Part shown: in pieces, positions 1 through 11,812 of the stretch
Layout of the letters: each line of letters begins with the position of its first letter
How positions within the stretch are numbered: position 1 is the stretch's first letter
From: Nephrocerus scutellatus
Taxonomy: Eukaryota > Arthropoda > Insecta > Diptera > Pipunculidae
Length of the DNA stretch: 64,000 nucleotides
Reading direction: 5' to 3'
Assembly: GCA_947095585.1 (NCBI GenBank)
Contig: OX352764.1
Location: 62,001 to 126,000, forward strand
Made by a program: the position numbers and the translations under genes
The notes under the pieces: model-generated
What the model saw: only the letters and a program-made list of their open reading frames with translations
Database searches by the model: none
What the model was told of the DNA's origin: nothing

Positions 1-180
1 AAGGTCTGTTAGCCTTGCCTATACTGTCCAACCACATGAGTATATTTTGTAGCCTGAAACACAAGCTTTCCAATGATACCAATAATGTGGTCAAACCTCC
101 CAACTTTACTGCCACTTTTGATCCAAAACCTCTTAAAATGTATGAGTGTAAAATGTGAGAAATGTGCTTCAATGCGCTGA

Positions 181-2340
181 AGGTCTGTTAGCCTTGCCTA
201 TACTGTCGAAATATATGAATATATTTTGTAGCCTGAAATGCAAGCTTTCCAATGGTACCAATAATGTGGTCAAACCTCCCAACTTTACTGCCACTTTTGA
301 TCCAAAAACCTCTTAAAATGTATGAGTGTAAAATGTGAGAAATATGCTTCAATTCGCTGAAGGTCTGTTAGCCTTGCCTATACTGTCCAAATATATGAGT
401 ATATTTTGTAGCCTGAAATGCAAGCTTTCCAATGGTACCAATAATGTGGTCAACCCTCCCAACTTTACTGCCACTTTTGATCCAAAAACCTCTTAAAATG
501 TATGAGTGTAAAATGTGAAAAATGTGCTTCAATGCGCTGAAGGTCTGTTAGCTTTGCCTATACTGTCCAACAGTATGAGAATATTTTGTAGCCTGAAACT
601 CAAGCTTTCCAATGATACCAATAATGTAGTCAAACCTCCCAACTTTACTGCCACTTTTGATCCAAAAACCTCTTAAAATGTATGAGTGTAAAATGTGAGA
701 AATATGCTTCAATTCGCTGAAGGTCTGTTAGCCTTGCCTATACTGTCCAAATATATGAGCATATTTTGTAGCCTGAAATGCAAGCTTTCCAATGGTACCA
801 ATAATGTGGTCAACCCTCCCAACTTTACTGCCACTTTTGATCCAAAAACCTCTTAAAATGTATGAGTGTAAAATGTGAAAAATGTGCTTCAATGCGCTGA
901 AGGTCTGTTAGCTTTGCCTATACTGTCCAACAGTATGAGAATATTTTGTAGCCTGAAACTCAAGCTTTCCAATGATACCAATAATGTAGTCAAACCTCCC
1001 AACTTTACTGCCACTTTTGATCCAAAAACCTCTTAAAATGTATGAGTGTAAAATGTGAGAAATGTGCTTCAATGCGCTGAAGGTCTGTTAGCCTTGCCTA
1101 TACTGTCCAACCATATGAATATATTTTGTAGCCTGAAACTCAAGCTTTCCAATGATACCAATAATGTAGCCAAACCTCCCAACTTTACTGCCACTTTTGA
1201 TCCAAAAACCTCTTAAAATGTATGAGTGTAAAATGTGAGAAATATGCTTCAATTCGCTGAAGGTCTGTTAGCCTTGCCTATACTGTCCAAATATATGAGC
1301 ATATTTTGTAGCCTGAAATGCAAGCTTTCCAATGGTACCAATAATGTGGTCAACCCTCCCAACTTTACTGCCACTTTTGATCCAAAAACCTCTTAAAATG
1401 TATGAGTGTAAAATGTGAGAAATGTGCTTCAATGCGCTGAAGGTCTGTTAGCCTTGCCTATACTGTCCAACCATATGAATATATTTTGTAGCCTGAAACT
1501 CAAGCTTTCCAATGATACCAATAATGTAGCCAAACCTCCCAACTTTACTGCCACTTTTGATCCAAAAACCTCTTAAAATGTATGAGTGTAAAATGTGAAA
1601 AATGTGCTTCAATGCGCTGAAGGTCTGTTAGCCTTGCCTATACTGTCCAACCACATGAGTATATTTTGTAGCCTGAAACACAAGCTTTCCAATGATACCA
1701 ATAATGTGGTCAAAACTCCCAACTTTACTGCCACTTTTGATCCAAAAACCTCTTAAAATGTATGAGTGTAAAATGTGAGAAATATGCTTCAATTCGCTGA
1801 AGGTCTGTTAGCCTTGCCTATACTGTCCAAATATATGAGCATATTTTGTAGCCTGAAATGCAAGCTTTCCAATGGTACCAATAATGTGGTCAACCCTCCC
1901 AACTTTACTGCCACTTTTGATCCAAAAACCTCTTAAAATGTATGAGTGTAAAATGTGAAAAATGTGCTTCAATGCGCTGAAGGTCTGTTAGCTTTGCCTA
2001 TACTGTCCAACAGTATGAGAATATTTTGTAGCCTGAAACTCAAGCTTTCCAATGATACCAATAATGTAGTCAAACCTCCCAACTTTACTGCCACTTTTGA
2101 TCCAAAAACCTCTTAAAATGTATGAGTGTAAAATGTGAGAAATGTGCTTCAATGCGCTGAAGGCCTGTTAGCCTTGCCTATACTGTCCAACCATATGAAT
2201 ATATTTTGTAGCCTGAAACTCAAGCTTTCCAATGATACCAATAATGTAGCCAAACCTCCCAACTTTACTGCCACTTTTGATCCAAAAACCTCTTAAAATG
2301 TATGAGTGTAAAATGTGAGAAATATGCTTCAATTCGCTGA
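181..2340 (+). repeat. 12-mer higher-order repeat, copy 1 (2,160 bp)
   Basis: Twelve monomers in the order A-B-C-D-C-E-D-E-F-D-C-E. A has GTCGAAATATATGAAT; B has ATATATGAGT; D has ATATATGAGC; C has GCTTTGCC plus CAGTATGAGA; E has CCATATGAAT plus GTAGCC; F has CCACATGAGT plus GTCAAAAC. The same order recurs at 4681-6840 with only a few substitutions, while neighbouring monomers within the unit differ at many sites, which is the hallmark of higher-order homogenisation. Confidence 0.9.
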
Positions 2341-4680
2341 AGGTCTGTTAGCCTTGCCTATACTGTCGAAATATATGAATATATTTTGTAGCCTGAAATG
2401 CAAGCTTTCCAATGGTACCAATAATGTGGTCAAACCTCCCAACTTTACTGCCACTTTTGATCCAAAAACCTCTTAAAATGTATGAGTGTAAAATGTGAGA
2501 AATATGCTTCAATTCGCTGAAGGTCTGTTAGCCTTGCCTATACTGTCCAAATATATGAGTATATTTTGTAGCCTGAAATTCAAGCTTTCCAATGGTACCA
2601 ATAATGTGGTCAACCCTCCCAACTTTACTGCCACTTTTGATCCAAAAACCTCTTAAAATGTATGAGTGTAAAATGTGAAAAATGTGCTTCAATGCGCTGA
2701 AGGTCTGTTAGCTTTGCCTATACTGTCCAACAGTATGAGAATATTTTGTAGCCTGAAACTCAAGCTTTCCAATGATACCAATAATGTAGTCAAACCTCCC
2801 AACTTTACTGCCACTTTTGATCCAAAAACCTCTTAAAATGTATGAGTGTAAAATGTGAGAAATGTGCTTCAATGCGCTGAAGGTCTGTTAGCCTTGCCTA
2901 TACTGTCCAACCATATGAATATATTTTGTAGCCTGAAACTCAAGCTTTCCAATGATACCAATAATGTGGTCAAACCTCCCAACTTTACTGCCACTTTTGA
3001 TCCAAAAACCTCTTAAAATGTATGAGTGTAAAATGTGAAAAATGTGCTTCAATGCGCTGAAGTTCTGTTAGCCTTGCCTATACTGTCCAACCACATGAGT
3101 ATATTTTGTAGCCTGAAACACAAGCTTTCCAATGATACCAATAATGTGGTCAAACCTCCCAACTTTACTGCCACTTTTGATCCAAAAACCTCTTAAAATG
3201 TATGAGTGTAAAATGTGAAAAATGTGCTTCAATGCGCTGAAGGTCTGTTAGCTTTGCCTATACTGTCCAACAGTATGAGAATATTTTGTAGCCTGAAACT
3301 CAAGCTTTCCAATGATACCAATAATGTAGTCAAACCTCCCAACTTTACTGCCACTTTTGATCCAAAAACCTCTTAAAATGTATGAGTGTAAAATGTGAGA
3401 AATGTGCTTCAATGCGCTGAAGGTCTGTTAGCCTTGCCTATACTGTCCAACCATATGAATATATTTTGTAGCCTGAAACTCAAGCTTTCCAATGATACCA
3501 ATAATGTAGCCAAACCTCCCAACTTTACTGCCACTTTTGATCCAAAAACCTCTTAAAATGTATGAGTGTAAAATGTGAGAAATATGCTTCAATTCGCTGA
3601 AGGTCTGTTAGCCTTGCCTATACTGTCCAAATATATGAGCATATTTTGTAGCCTGAAATGCAAGCTTTCCAATGGTACCAATAATGTGGTCAACCCTCCC
3701 AACTTTACTGCCACTTTTGATCCAAAAACCTCTTAAAATGTATGAGTGTAAAATGTGAGAAATGTGCTTCAATGCGCTGAAGGTCTGTTAGCCTTGCCTA
3801 TACTGTCCAACCATATGAATATATTTTGTAGCCTGAAACTCAAGCTTTCCAATGATACCAATAATGTAGCCAAACCTCCCAACTTTACTGCCACTTTTGA
3901 TCCAAAAACCTCTTAAAATGTATGAGTGTAAAATGTGAAAAATGTGCTTCAATGCGCTGAAGGTCTGTTAGCCTTGCCTATACTGTCCAACCACATGAGT
4001 ATATTTTGTAGCCTGAAACACAAGCTTTCCAATGATACCAATAATGTGGTCAAAACTCCCAACTTTACTGCCACTTTTGATCCAAAAACCTCTTAAAATG
4101 TATGAGTGTAAAATGTGAGAAATATGCTTCAATTCGCTGAAGGTCTGTTAGCCTTGCCTATACTGTCCAAATATATGAGCATATTTTGTAGCCTTAAATG
4201 CAAGCTTTCCAATGGTACCAATAATGTGGTCAACCCTCCCAACTTTACTGCCACTTTTGATCCAAAAACCTCTTAAAATGTATGAGTGTAAAATGTGAAA
4301 AATGTGCTTCAATGCGCTGAAGGTCTGTTAGCTTTGCCTATACTGTCCAACAGTATGAGAATATTTTGTAGCCTGAAACTCAAGCTTTCCAATGATACCA
4401 ATAATGTAGTCAAACCTCCCAACTTTACTGCCACTTTTGATCCAAAAACCTCTTAAAATGTATGAGTGTAAAATGTGAGAAATGTGCTTCAATGCGCTGA
4501 AGGTCTGTTAGCCTTGCCTATACTGTCCAACCATATGAATATATTTTGTAGCCTGAAACTCAAGCTTTCCAATGATACCAATAATGTAGCCAAACCTCCC
4601 AACTTTACTGCCACTTTTGATCCAAAAACCTCTTAAAATGTATGAGTGTAAAATGTGAGAAATATGCTTCAATTCGCTGA
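2341..4680 (+). repeat. 13-mer higher-order repeat variant (2,340 bp)
   Basis: Thirteen monomers in the order A-B-C-E'-F'-C-E-D-E-F-D-C-E. It matches the 12-mer except that the fourth monomer (D) is replaced by E' (with GTGGTC) and F', which carries the diagnostic AGTTCTG at 3061. Together with 181-2340 it makes a 25-monomer, 4,500-bp super-unit, because the AGTTCTG monomer recurs exactly 4,500 bp later at 7561. Confidence 0.88.
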
Positions 4681-7600
4681 AGGTCTGTTAGCCTTGCCTA
4701 TACTGTCGAAATATATGAATATATTTTGTAGCCTGAAATGCAAGCTTTCCAATGGTACCAATAATGTGGTCAAACCTCCCAACTTTACTGCCACTTTTGA
4801 TCCAAAAACCTCTTAAAATGTATGAGTGTAAAATGTGAGAAATATGCTTCAATTCGCTGAAGGTCTGTTAGCCTTGCCTATACTGTCCAAATATATGAGT
4901 ATATTTTGTAGCCTGAAATGCAAGCTTTCCAATGGTACCAATAATGTGGTCAACCCTCCCAACTTTACTGCCACTTTTGATCCAAAAACCTCTTAAAATG
5001 TATGAGTGTAAAATGTGAAAAATGTGCTTCAATGCGCTGAAGGTCTGTTAGCTTTGCCTATACTGTCCAACAGTATGAGAATATTTTGTAGCCTGAAACT
5101 CAAGCTTTCCAATGATACCAATAATGTAGTCAAACCTCCCAACTTTACTGCCACTTTTGATCCAAAAACCTCTTAAAATGTATGAGTGTAAAATGTGAGA
5201 AATATGCTTCAATTCGCTGAAGGTCTGTTAGCCTTGCCTATACTGTCCAAATATATGAGCATATTTTGTAGCCTGAAATGCAAGCTTTCCAATGGTACCA
5301 ATAATGTGGTCAACCCTCCCAACTTTACTGCCACTTTTGATCCAAAAACCTCTTAAAATGTATGAGTGTAAAATGTGAAAAATGTTCTTCAATGCGCTGA
5401 AGGTCTGTTAGCTTTGCCTATACTGTCCAACAGTATGAGAATATTTTGTAGCCTGAAACTCAAGCTTTCCAATGATACCAATAATGTAGTCAAACCTCCC
5501 AACTTTACTGCCACTTTTGATCCAAAAACCTCTTAAAATGTATGAGTGTAAAATGTGAGAAATGTGCTTCAATGCGCTGAAGGTCTGTTAGCCTTGCCTA
5601 TACTGTCCAACCATATGAATATATTTTGTAGCCTGAAACTCAAGCTTTCCAATGATACCAATAATGTAGCCAAACCTCCCAACTTTACTGCCACTTTTGA
5701 TCCAAAAACCTCTTAAAATGTATGAGTGTAAAATGTGAGAAATATGCTTCAATTCGCTGAAGGTCTGTTAGCCTTGCCTATACTGTCCATATATATGAGC
5801 ATATTTTGTAGCCTGAAATGCAAGCTTTCCAATGGTACCAATAATGTGGTCAACCCTCCCAACTTTACTGCCACTTTTGATCCAAAAACCTCTTAAAATG
5901 TATGAGTGTAAAATGTGAGAAATGTGCTTCAATGCGCTGAAGGTCTGTTAGCCTTGCCTATACTGTCCAACCATATGAATATATTTTGTAGCCTGAAACT
6001 CAAGCTTTCCAATGATACCAATAATGTAGCCAAACCTCCCAACTTTACTGCCACTTTTGATCCAAAAACCTCTTAAAATGTATGAGTGTAAAATGTGAAA
6101 AATGTGCTTCAATGCGCTGAAGGTCTGTTAGCCTTGCCTATACTGTCCAACCACATGAGTATATTTTGTAGCCTGAAACACAAGCTTTCCAATGATACCA
6201 ATAATGTGGTCAAAACTCCCAACTTTACTGCCACTTTTGATCCAAAAACCTCTTAAAATGTATGAGTGTAAAATGTGAGAAATATGCTTCAATTCGCTGA
6301 AGGTCTGTTAGCCTTGCCTATACTGTCCAAATATATGAGCATATTTTGTAGCCTGAAATGCAAGCTTTCCAATGGTACCAATAATGTGGTCAACCCTCCC
6401 AACTTTACTGCCACTTTTGATCCAAAAACCTCTTAAAATGTATGAGTGTAAAATGTGAAAAATGTGCTTCAATGCGCTGAAGGTCTGTTAGCTTTGCCTA
6501 TACTGTCCAACAGTATGAGAATATTTTGTAGCCTGAAACTCAAGCTTTCCAATGATACCAATAATGTAGTCAAACCTCCCAACTTTACTGCCACTTTTGA
6601 TCCAAAAACCTCTTAAAATGTATGAGTGTAAAATGTGAGAAATGTGCTTCAATGCGCTGAAGGTCTGTTAGCCTTGCCTATACTGTCCAACCATATGAAT
6701 ATATTTTGTAGCCTGAAACTCAAGCTTTCCAATGATACCAATAATGTAGCCAAACCTCCCAACTTTACTGCCACTTTTGATCCAAAAACCTCTTAAAATG
6801 TATGAGTGTAAAATGTGAGAAATATGCTTCAATTCGCTGAAGGTCTGTTAGCCTTGCCTATACTGTCGAAATATATGAATATATTTTGTAGCCTGAAATG
6901 CAAGCTTTCCAATGGTACCAATAATGTGGTCAAACCTCCCAACTTTACTGCCACTTTTGATCCAAAAACCTCTTAAAATGTATGAGTGTAAAATGTGAGA
7001 AATATGCTTCAATTCGCTGAAGGTCTGTTAGCCTTGCCTATACTGTCCAAATATATGAGTATATTTTGTAGCCTGAAATGCAAGCTTTCCAATGGTACCA
7101 ATAATGTGGTCAACCCTCCCAACTTTACTGCCACTTTTGATCCAAAAACCTCTTAAAATGTATGAGTGTAAAATGTGAAAAATGTGCTTCAATGCGCTGA
7201 AGGTCTGTTAGCTTTGCCTATACTGTCCAACAGTATGAGAATATTTTGTAGCCTGAAACTCAAGCTTTCCAATGATACCAATAATGTAGTCAAACCTCCC
7301 AACTTTACTGCCACTTTTGATCCAAAAACCTCTTAAAATGTATGAGTGTAAAATGTGAGAAATGTGCTTCAATGCGCTGAAGGTCTGTTAGCCTTGCCTA
7401 TACTGTCCAACCATATGAATATATTTTGTAGCCTGAAACTCAAGCTTTCCAATGATACCAATAATGTGGTCAAACCTCCCAACTTTACTGCCACTTTTGA
7501 TCCAAAAACCTCTTAAAATGTATGAGTGTAAAATGTGAAAAATGTGCTTCAATGCGCTGAAGTTCTGTTAGCCTTGCCTATACTGTCCAACCACATGAGT

Positions 7601-7740
7601 ATATTTTGTAGCCTGAAACACAAGCTTTCCAATGATACCAATAATATGGTCAAACCTCCCAACTTTACTGCCACTTTTGATCCAAAAACCTCTTAAAATG
7701 TATGAGTGTAAAATGTGAGAAATATGCTTCAATTCGCTGA
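4681..7740 (+). repeat. Second copy of the 25-mer super-unit, first 17 monomers
   Basis: 4681-6840 repeats the 12-mer in identical order, and 6841-7740 repeats the first five monomers of the 13-mer (A-B-C-E'-F'). Offset from copy 1 is 4,500 bp throughout. Private changes include GCCTTAAATG just before (4190s), GTTCTTC at about 5385 and CCATATATATG at about 5788. After 7740 the order departs from the first super-unit. Confidence 0.85.
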
Positions 7741-7920
7741 AGGTCTGTTAGCCTTGCCTATACTGTCCAAATATATGAGTATATTTTGTAGCCTGAAATG
7801 CAAGCTTTCCAATGGTACCAATAATGTGGTCAACCCTCCCAACTTTACTGCCACTTTTGATCCAAAAACCTCTTAAAATGTATGAGTGTAAAATGTGAAA
7901 AATGTGCTTCAATGCGCTGA

Positions 7921-8640
7921 AGGTCTGTTAGCCTTGCCTATACTGTCCAACCACATGAGTATATTTTGTAGCCTGAAACACAAGCTTTCCAATGATACCA
8001 ATAATGTGGTCAAACCTCCCAACTTTACTGCCACTTTTGATCCAAAAACCTCTTAAAATGTATGAGTGTAAAATGTGAAAAATGTGCTTCAATGCGCTGA
8101 AGGTCTGTTAGCCTTGCCTATACTGTCCAACCATATGAGTATATTTTGTAGCGTGAAATGCAAGCTTTCCAATGATACCAATAATGTGGTCAAACCTCCC
8201 AACTTTACTGCCACTTTTGATCCAAAAACCTCTTAAAATGTATGAGTGTAAATTGTGAAAAATGTGCTTCAATGCGCTGAAGGTCTGTTAGCCTTGCCAA
8301 TACTGTCCAACCATATGAGTATATTTTGTAGCGTGAAATGCAAGCTTTCCAATGATACCAACAATGTGGTCAAACCTCCCAACTTTACTGCCACTTTTGA
8401 TCCAAAAACCTCTTAAAATGTATGAGTGTAAAATGTGAAAAATGTGCTTCAATGCGCTGAAGGTCTGTTAGCCTTGCCTATACTGTCCAACCACATGAGT
8501 ATATTTTGTAGCCTGAAACACAAGCTTTCCAATGATACCAATAATGTGGTCAAACCTCCAAACTTTACTGCCACTTTTGATCCAAAAACCTCTTAAAATG
8601 TATGAGTGTAAAATGTGAGAAATATGCTTCAATTCGCTGA
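7921..8640 (+). repeat. Variant block with two GCGTGA monomers flanked by F monomers
   Basis: Monomers at 8101 and 8281 carry GCGTGAAATG instead of GCCTGAAATG. They are flanked by F-type monomers at 7921 and 8461, the latter with CCTCCAAAC instead of CCTCCCAAC. The same set in inverted orientation occurs at about 16621-17340 and 31561-32280. This shows that block A and block B share recently exchanged segments. Confidence 0.85.
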
Positions 8641-11434
8641 AGGTCTGTTAGCCTTGCCTATACTGTCCAAATATATGAGCATATTTTGTAGCCTGAAATG
8701 CAAGCTTTCCAATGGTACCAATAATGTGGTCAACCCTCCCAACTTTACTGCCACTTTTGATCCAAAAACCTCTTAAAATGTATGAGTGTAAAATGTGAGA
8801 AATATGCTTCAATTCGCTGAAGGTCTGTTAGCCTTGCCTATACTGTCCAAATATATGAGTATATTTTGTAGCCTGAAATGCAAGCTTTCCAATGGTACCA
8901 ATAATGTGGTCAACCCTCCCAACTTTACTGCCACTTTTGATCCAAAAACCTCTTAAAATGTATGAGTGTAAAATGTGAAAAATGTGCTTCAATGCGCTGA
9001 AGGTCTGTTAGCTTTGCCTATACTGTCCAACAGTATGAGAATATTTTGTAGCCTGAAACTCAAGCTTTCCAATGATACCAATAATGTAGTCAAACCTCCC
9101 AACTTTACTGCCACTTTTGATCCAAAAACCTCTTAAAATGTATGAGTGTAAAATGTGAGAAATGTGCTTCAATGCGCTGAAGGTCTGTTAGCCTTGCCTA
9201 TACTGTCCAACCATATGAATATATTTTGTAGCCTGAAACTCAAGCTTTCCAATGATACCAATAATGTAGCCAAACCTCCCAACTTTACTGCCACTTTTGA
9301 TCCAAAAACCTCTTAAAATGTATGAGTGTAAAATGTGAGAAATATGCTTCAATTCGCTGAAGGTCTGTTAGCCTTGCCTATACTGTCCAAATATATGAGT
9401 ATATTTTGTAGCCTGAAATGCAAGCTTTCCAATGGTACCAATAATGTGGTCAAACCTCCCAACTTTACTGCCACTTTTGATCCAAAAACCTCTTAAAATG
9501 TATGAGTGTAAAATGTGAGAAATATGCTTCAATTCGCTGAAGGTCTGTTAGCCTTGCCTATACTGTCCAAATATATGAGTATATTTTGTAGCCTGAAATG
9601 CAAGCTTTCCAATGGTACCAATAATGTGGTCAACCCTCCCAACTTTACTGCCACTTTTGATCCAAAAACCTCTTAAAATGTATGAGTGTAAAATGTGAAA
9701 AATGTGCTTCAATGCGCTGAAGGTCTGTTAGCTTTGCCTATACTGTCCAACAGTATGAGAATATTTTGTAGCCTGAAACTCAAGCTTTCCAATGATACCA
9801 ATAATGTAGTCAAACCTCCCAACTTTACTGCCACTTTTGATCCAAAAACCTCTTAAAATGTATGAGTGTAAAATGTGAGAAATATGCTTCAATTCGCTGA
9901 AGGTCTGTTAGCCTTGCCTATACTGTCCAAATATATGAGCATATTTTGTAGCCTGAAATGCAAGCTTTCCAATGGTACCAATAATGTGGTCAACCCTCCC
10001 AACTTTACTGCCACTTTTGATCCAAAAACCTCTTAAAATGTATGAGTGTAAAATGTGAAAAATGTGCTTCAATGCGCTGAAGGTCTGTTAGCTTTGCCTA
10101 TACTGTCCAACAGTATGAGAATATTTTGTAGCCTGAAACTCAAGCTTTCCAATGGTACCAATAATGTGGTCAACCCTCCCAACTTTACTGCCACTTTTGA
10201 TCCAAAAACCTCTTAAAATGTATGAGTGTAAAATGTGAGAAATATGCTTCAATTCGCTGAAGGTCTGTTAGCCTTGCCTATACTGTCCAAATATATGAGT
10301 ATATTTTGTAGCCTGAAATGCAAGCTTTCCAATGGTACCAATAATGTGGTCAACCCTCCCAACTTTACTGCCACTTTTGATCCAAAAACCTCTTAAAATG
10401 TATGAGTGTAAAATGTGAAAAATGTGCTTCAATGCGCTGAAGGTCTGTTAGCTTTGCCTATACTGTCCAACAGTATGAGAATATTTTGTAGCCTGAAACT
10501 CAAGCTTTCCAATGATACCAATAATGTAGTCAAACCTCCCAACTTTACTGCCACTTTTGATCCAAAAACCTCTTAAAATGTATGAGTGTAAAATGTGAGA
10601 AATGTGCTTCAATGCGCTGAAGGTCTGTTAGCCTTGCCTATACTGTCCAACCATATGAATATATTTTGTAGCCTGAAACTCAAGCTTTCCAATGATACCA
10701 ATAATGTAGCCAAACCTCCCAACTTTACTGCCACTTTTGATCCAAAAACCTCTTAAAATGTATGAGTGTAAAATGTGAGAAATATGCTTCAATTCGCTGA
10801 AGGTCTGTTAGCCTTGCCTATACTGTCCAAATATATGAGTATATTTTGTAGCCTGAAATGCAAGCTTTCCAATGGTACCAATAATGTGGTCAAACCTCCC
10901 AACTTTACTGCCACTTTTGATCCAAAAACCTCTTAAAATGTATGAGTGTAAAATGTGAGAAATATGCTTCAATTCGCTGAAGGTCTGTTAGCCTTGCCTA
11001 TACTGTCCAAATATATGAGTATATTTTGTAGCCTGAAATGCAAGCTTTCCAATGGTACCAATAATGTGGTCAACCCTCCCAACTTTACTGCCACTTTTGA
11101 TCCAAAAACCTCTTAAAATGTATGAGTGTAAAATGTGAAAAATGTGCTTCAATGCGCTGAAGGTCTGTTAGCTTTGCCTATACTGTCCAACAGTATGAGA
11201 ATATTTTGTAGCCTGAAACTCAAGCTTTCCAATGATACCAATAATGTAGTCAAACCTCCCAACTTTACTGCCACTTTTGATCCAAAAACCTCTTAAAATG
11301 TATGAGTGTAAAATGTGAGAAATATGCTTCAATTCGCTGAAGGTCTGTTAGCCTTGCCTATACTGTCCAAATATATGAGCATATTTTGTAGCCTGAAATG
11401 CAAGCTTTCCAATGGTACCAATAATGTGGTCAAC

Positions 11435-11812
11435 CCTCCCAACTTTACTGCCACTTTTGATCCAAAAACCTCTTAAAATGTATGAGTGTAAAATGTGAAA
11501 AATGTGCTTCAATGCGCTGAAGGTCTGTTAGCTTTGCCTATACTGTCCAACAGTATGAAAATATTTTGTAGCCTGAAACTCAAGCTTTCCAATGATACCA
11601 ATAATGTAGTCAAACCTTTGAAAGTTGGGAGGTTTGACTACATTATTGGTATCATTGGAAAGCTTGAGTTTCAGGCTACAAAATATTCTCATACTGTTGG
11701 ACAGTATAGGCAAAGCTAACAGACCTTCAGCGCATTGAAGCACATTTTTCACATTTTACACTCATACATTTTAAGAGGTTTTTGGATCAAAAGTGGCAGT
11801 AAAGTTGGGAGG
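11435..11812. repeat. Head-to-head satellite inversion junction, near-perfect palindrome
   Basis: The left arm 11435-11617 and right arm 11630-11812 (183 bp each) are reverse complements with one mismatch (A at 11559 against C at 11688). The spacer 11618-11629 is TTGAAAGTTGGG. The left monomer is cut after CAAACCT and the right monomer resumes at AAAGTTGGGAGG, with three extra bases (TTG) at the join. Beyond the arms the order of monomer types on the two sides no longer mirrors, so the symmetry is local. Confidence 0.95.

Larger units (their letters stand above)
1..11617 (+). repeat. 180-bp satellite array, block A (about 64.5 monomers)
   Basis: Tandem monomers of exactly 180 bp run in perfect phase from 181 to the junction at 11617; the first copy is 179 bp because it lacks one A in its A-run near position 125. 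Nearly every monomer has one HindIII site (AAGCTT). Class I monomers have ATATATGAG, AATGCAAGC and GGTACC (KpnI) and follow the linker AATATGCTTCAATTCG. Class II monomers have CCATATGAAT, CAGTATGAGA or CCACATGAGT with GATACC and follow AATGTGCTTCAATGCG. All frames contain stops, so this is non-coding. Orientation as read here is called + for the monomer. No match to a named satellite is recognised. Confidence 0.97.

Noticed and set aside
1..180. CENP-B box in the 180-bp monomer
   Set aside because: No match to the conserved TTCG...A..CGGG core in either strand of any monomer type.
1..11617. CRISPR-like regular repeats
   Set aside because: Whole 180-bp units repeat with no unique spacers and the host is eukaryotic; this is a satellite.
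11495..11752. Paired 74-codon frames on opposite strands at the inversion
   Set aside because: They are mirror images produced by the palindrome; satellite sequence, not a gene.
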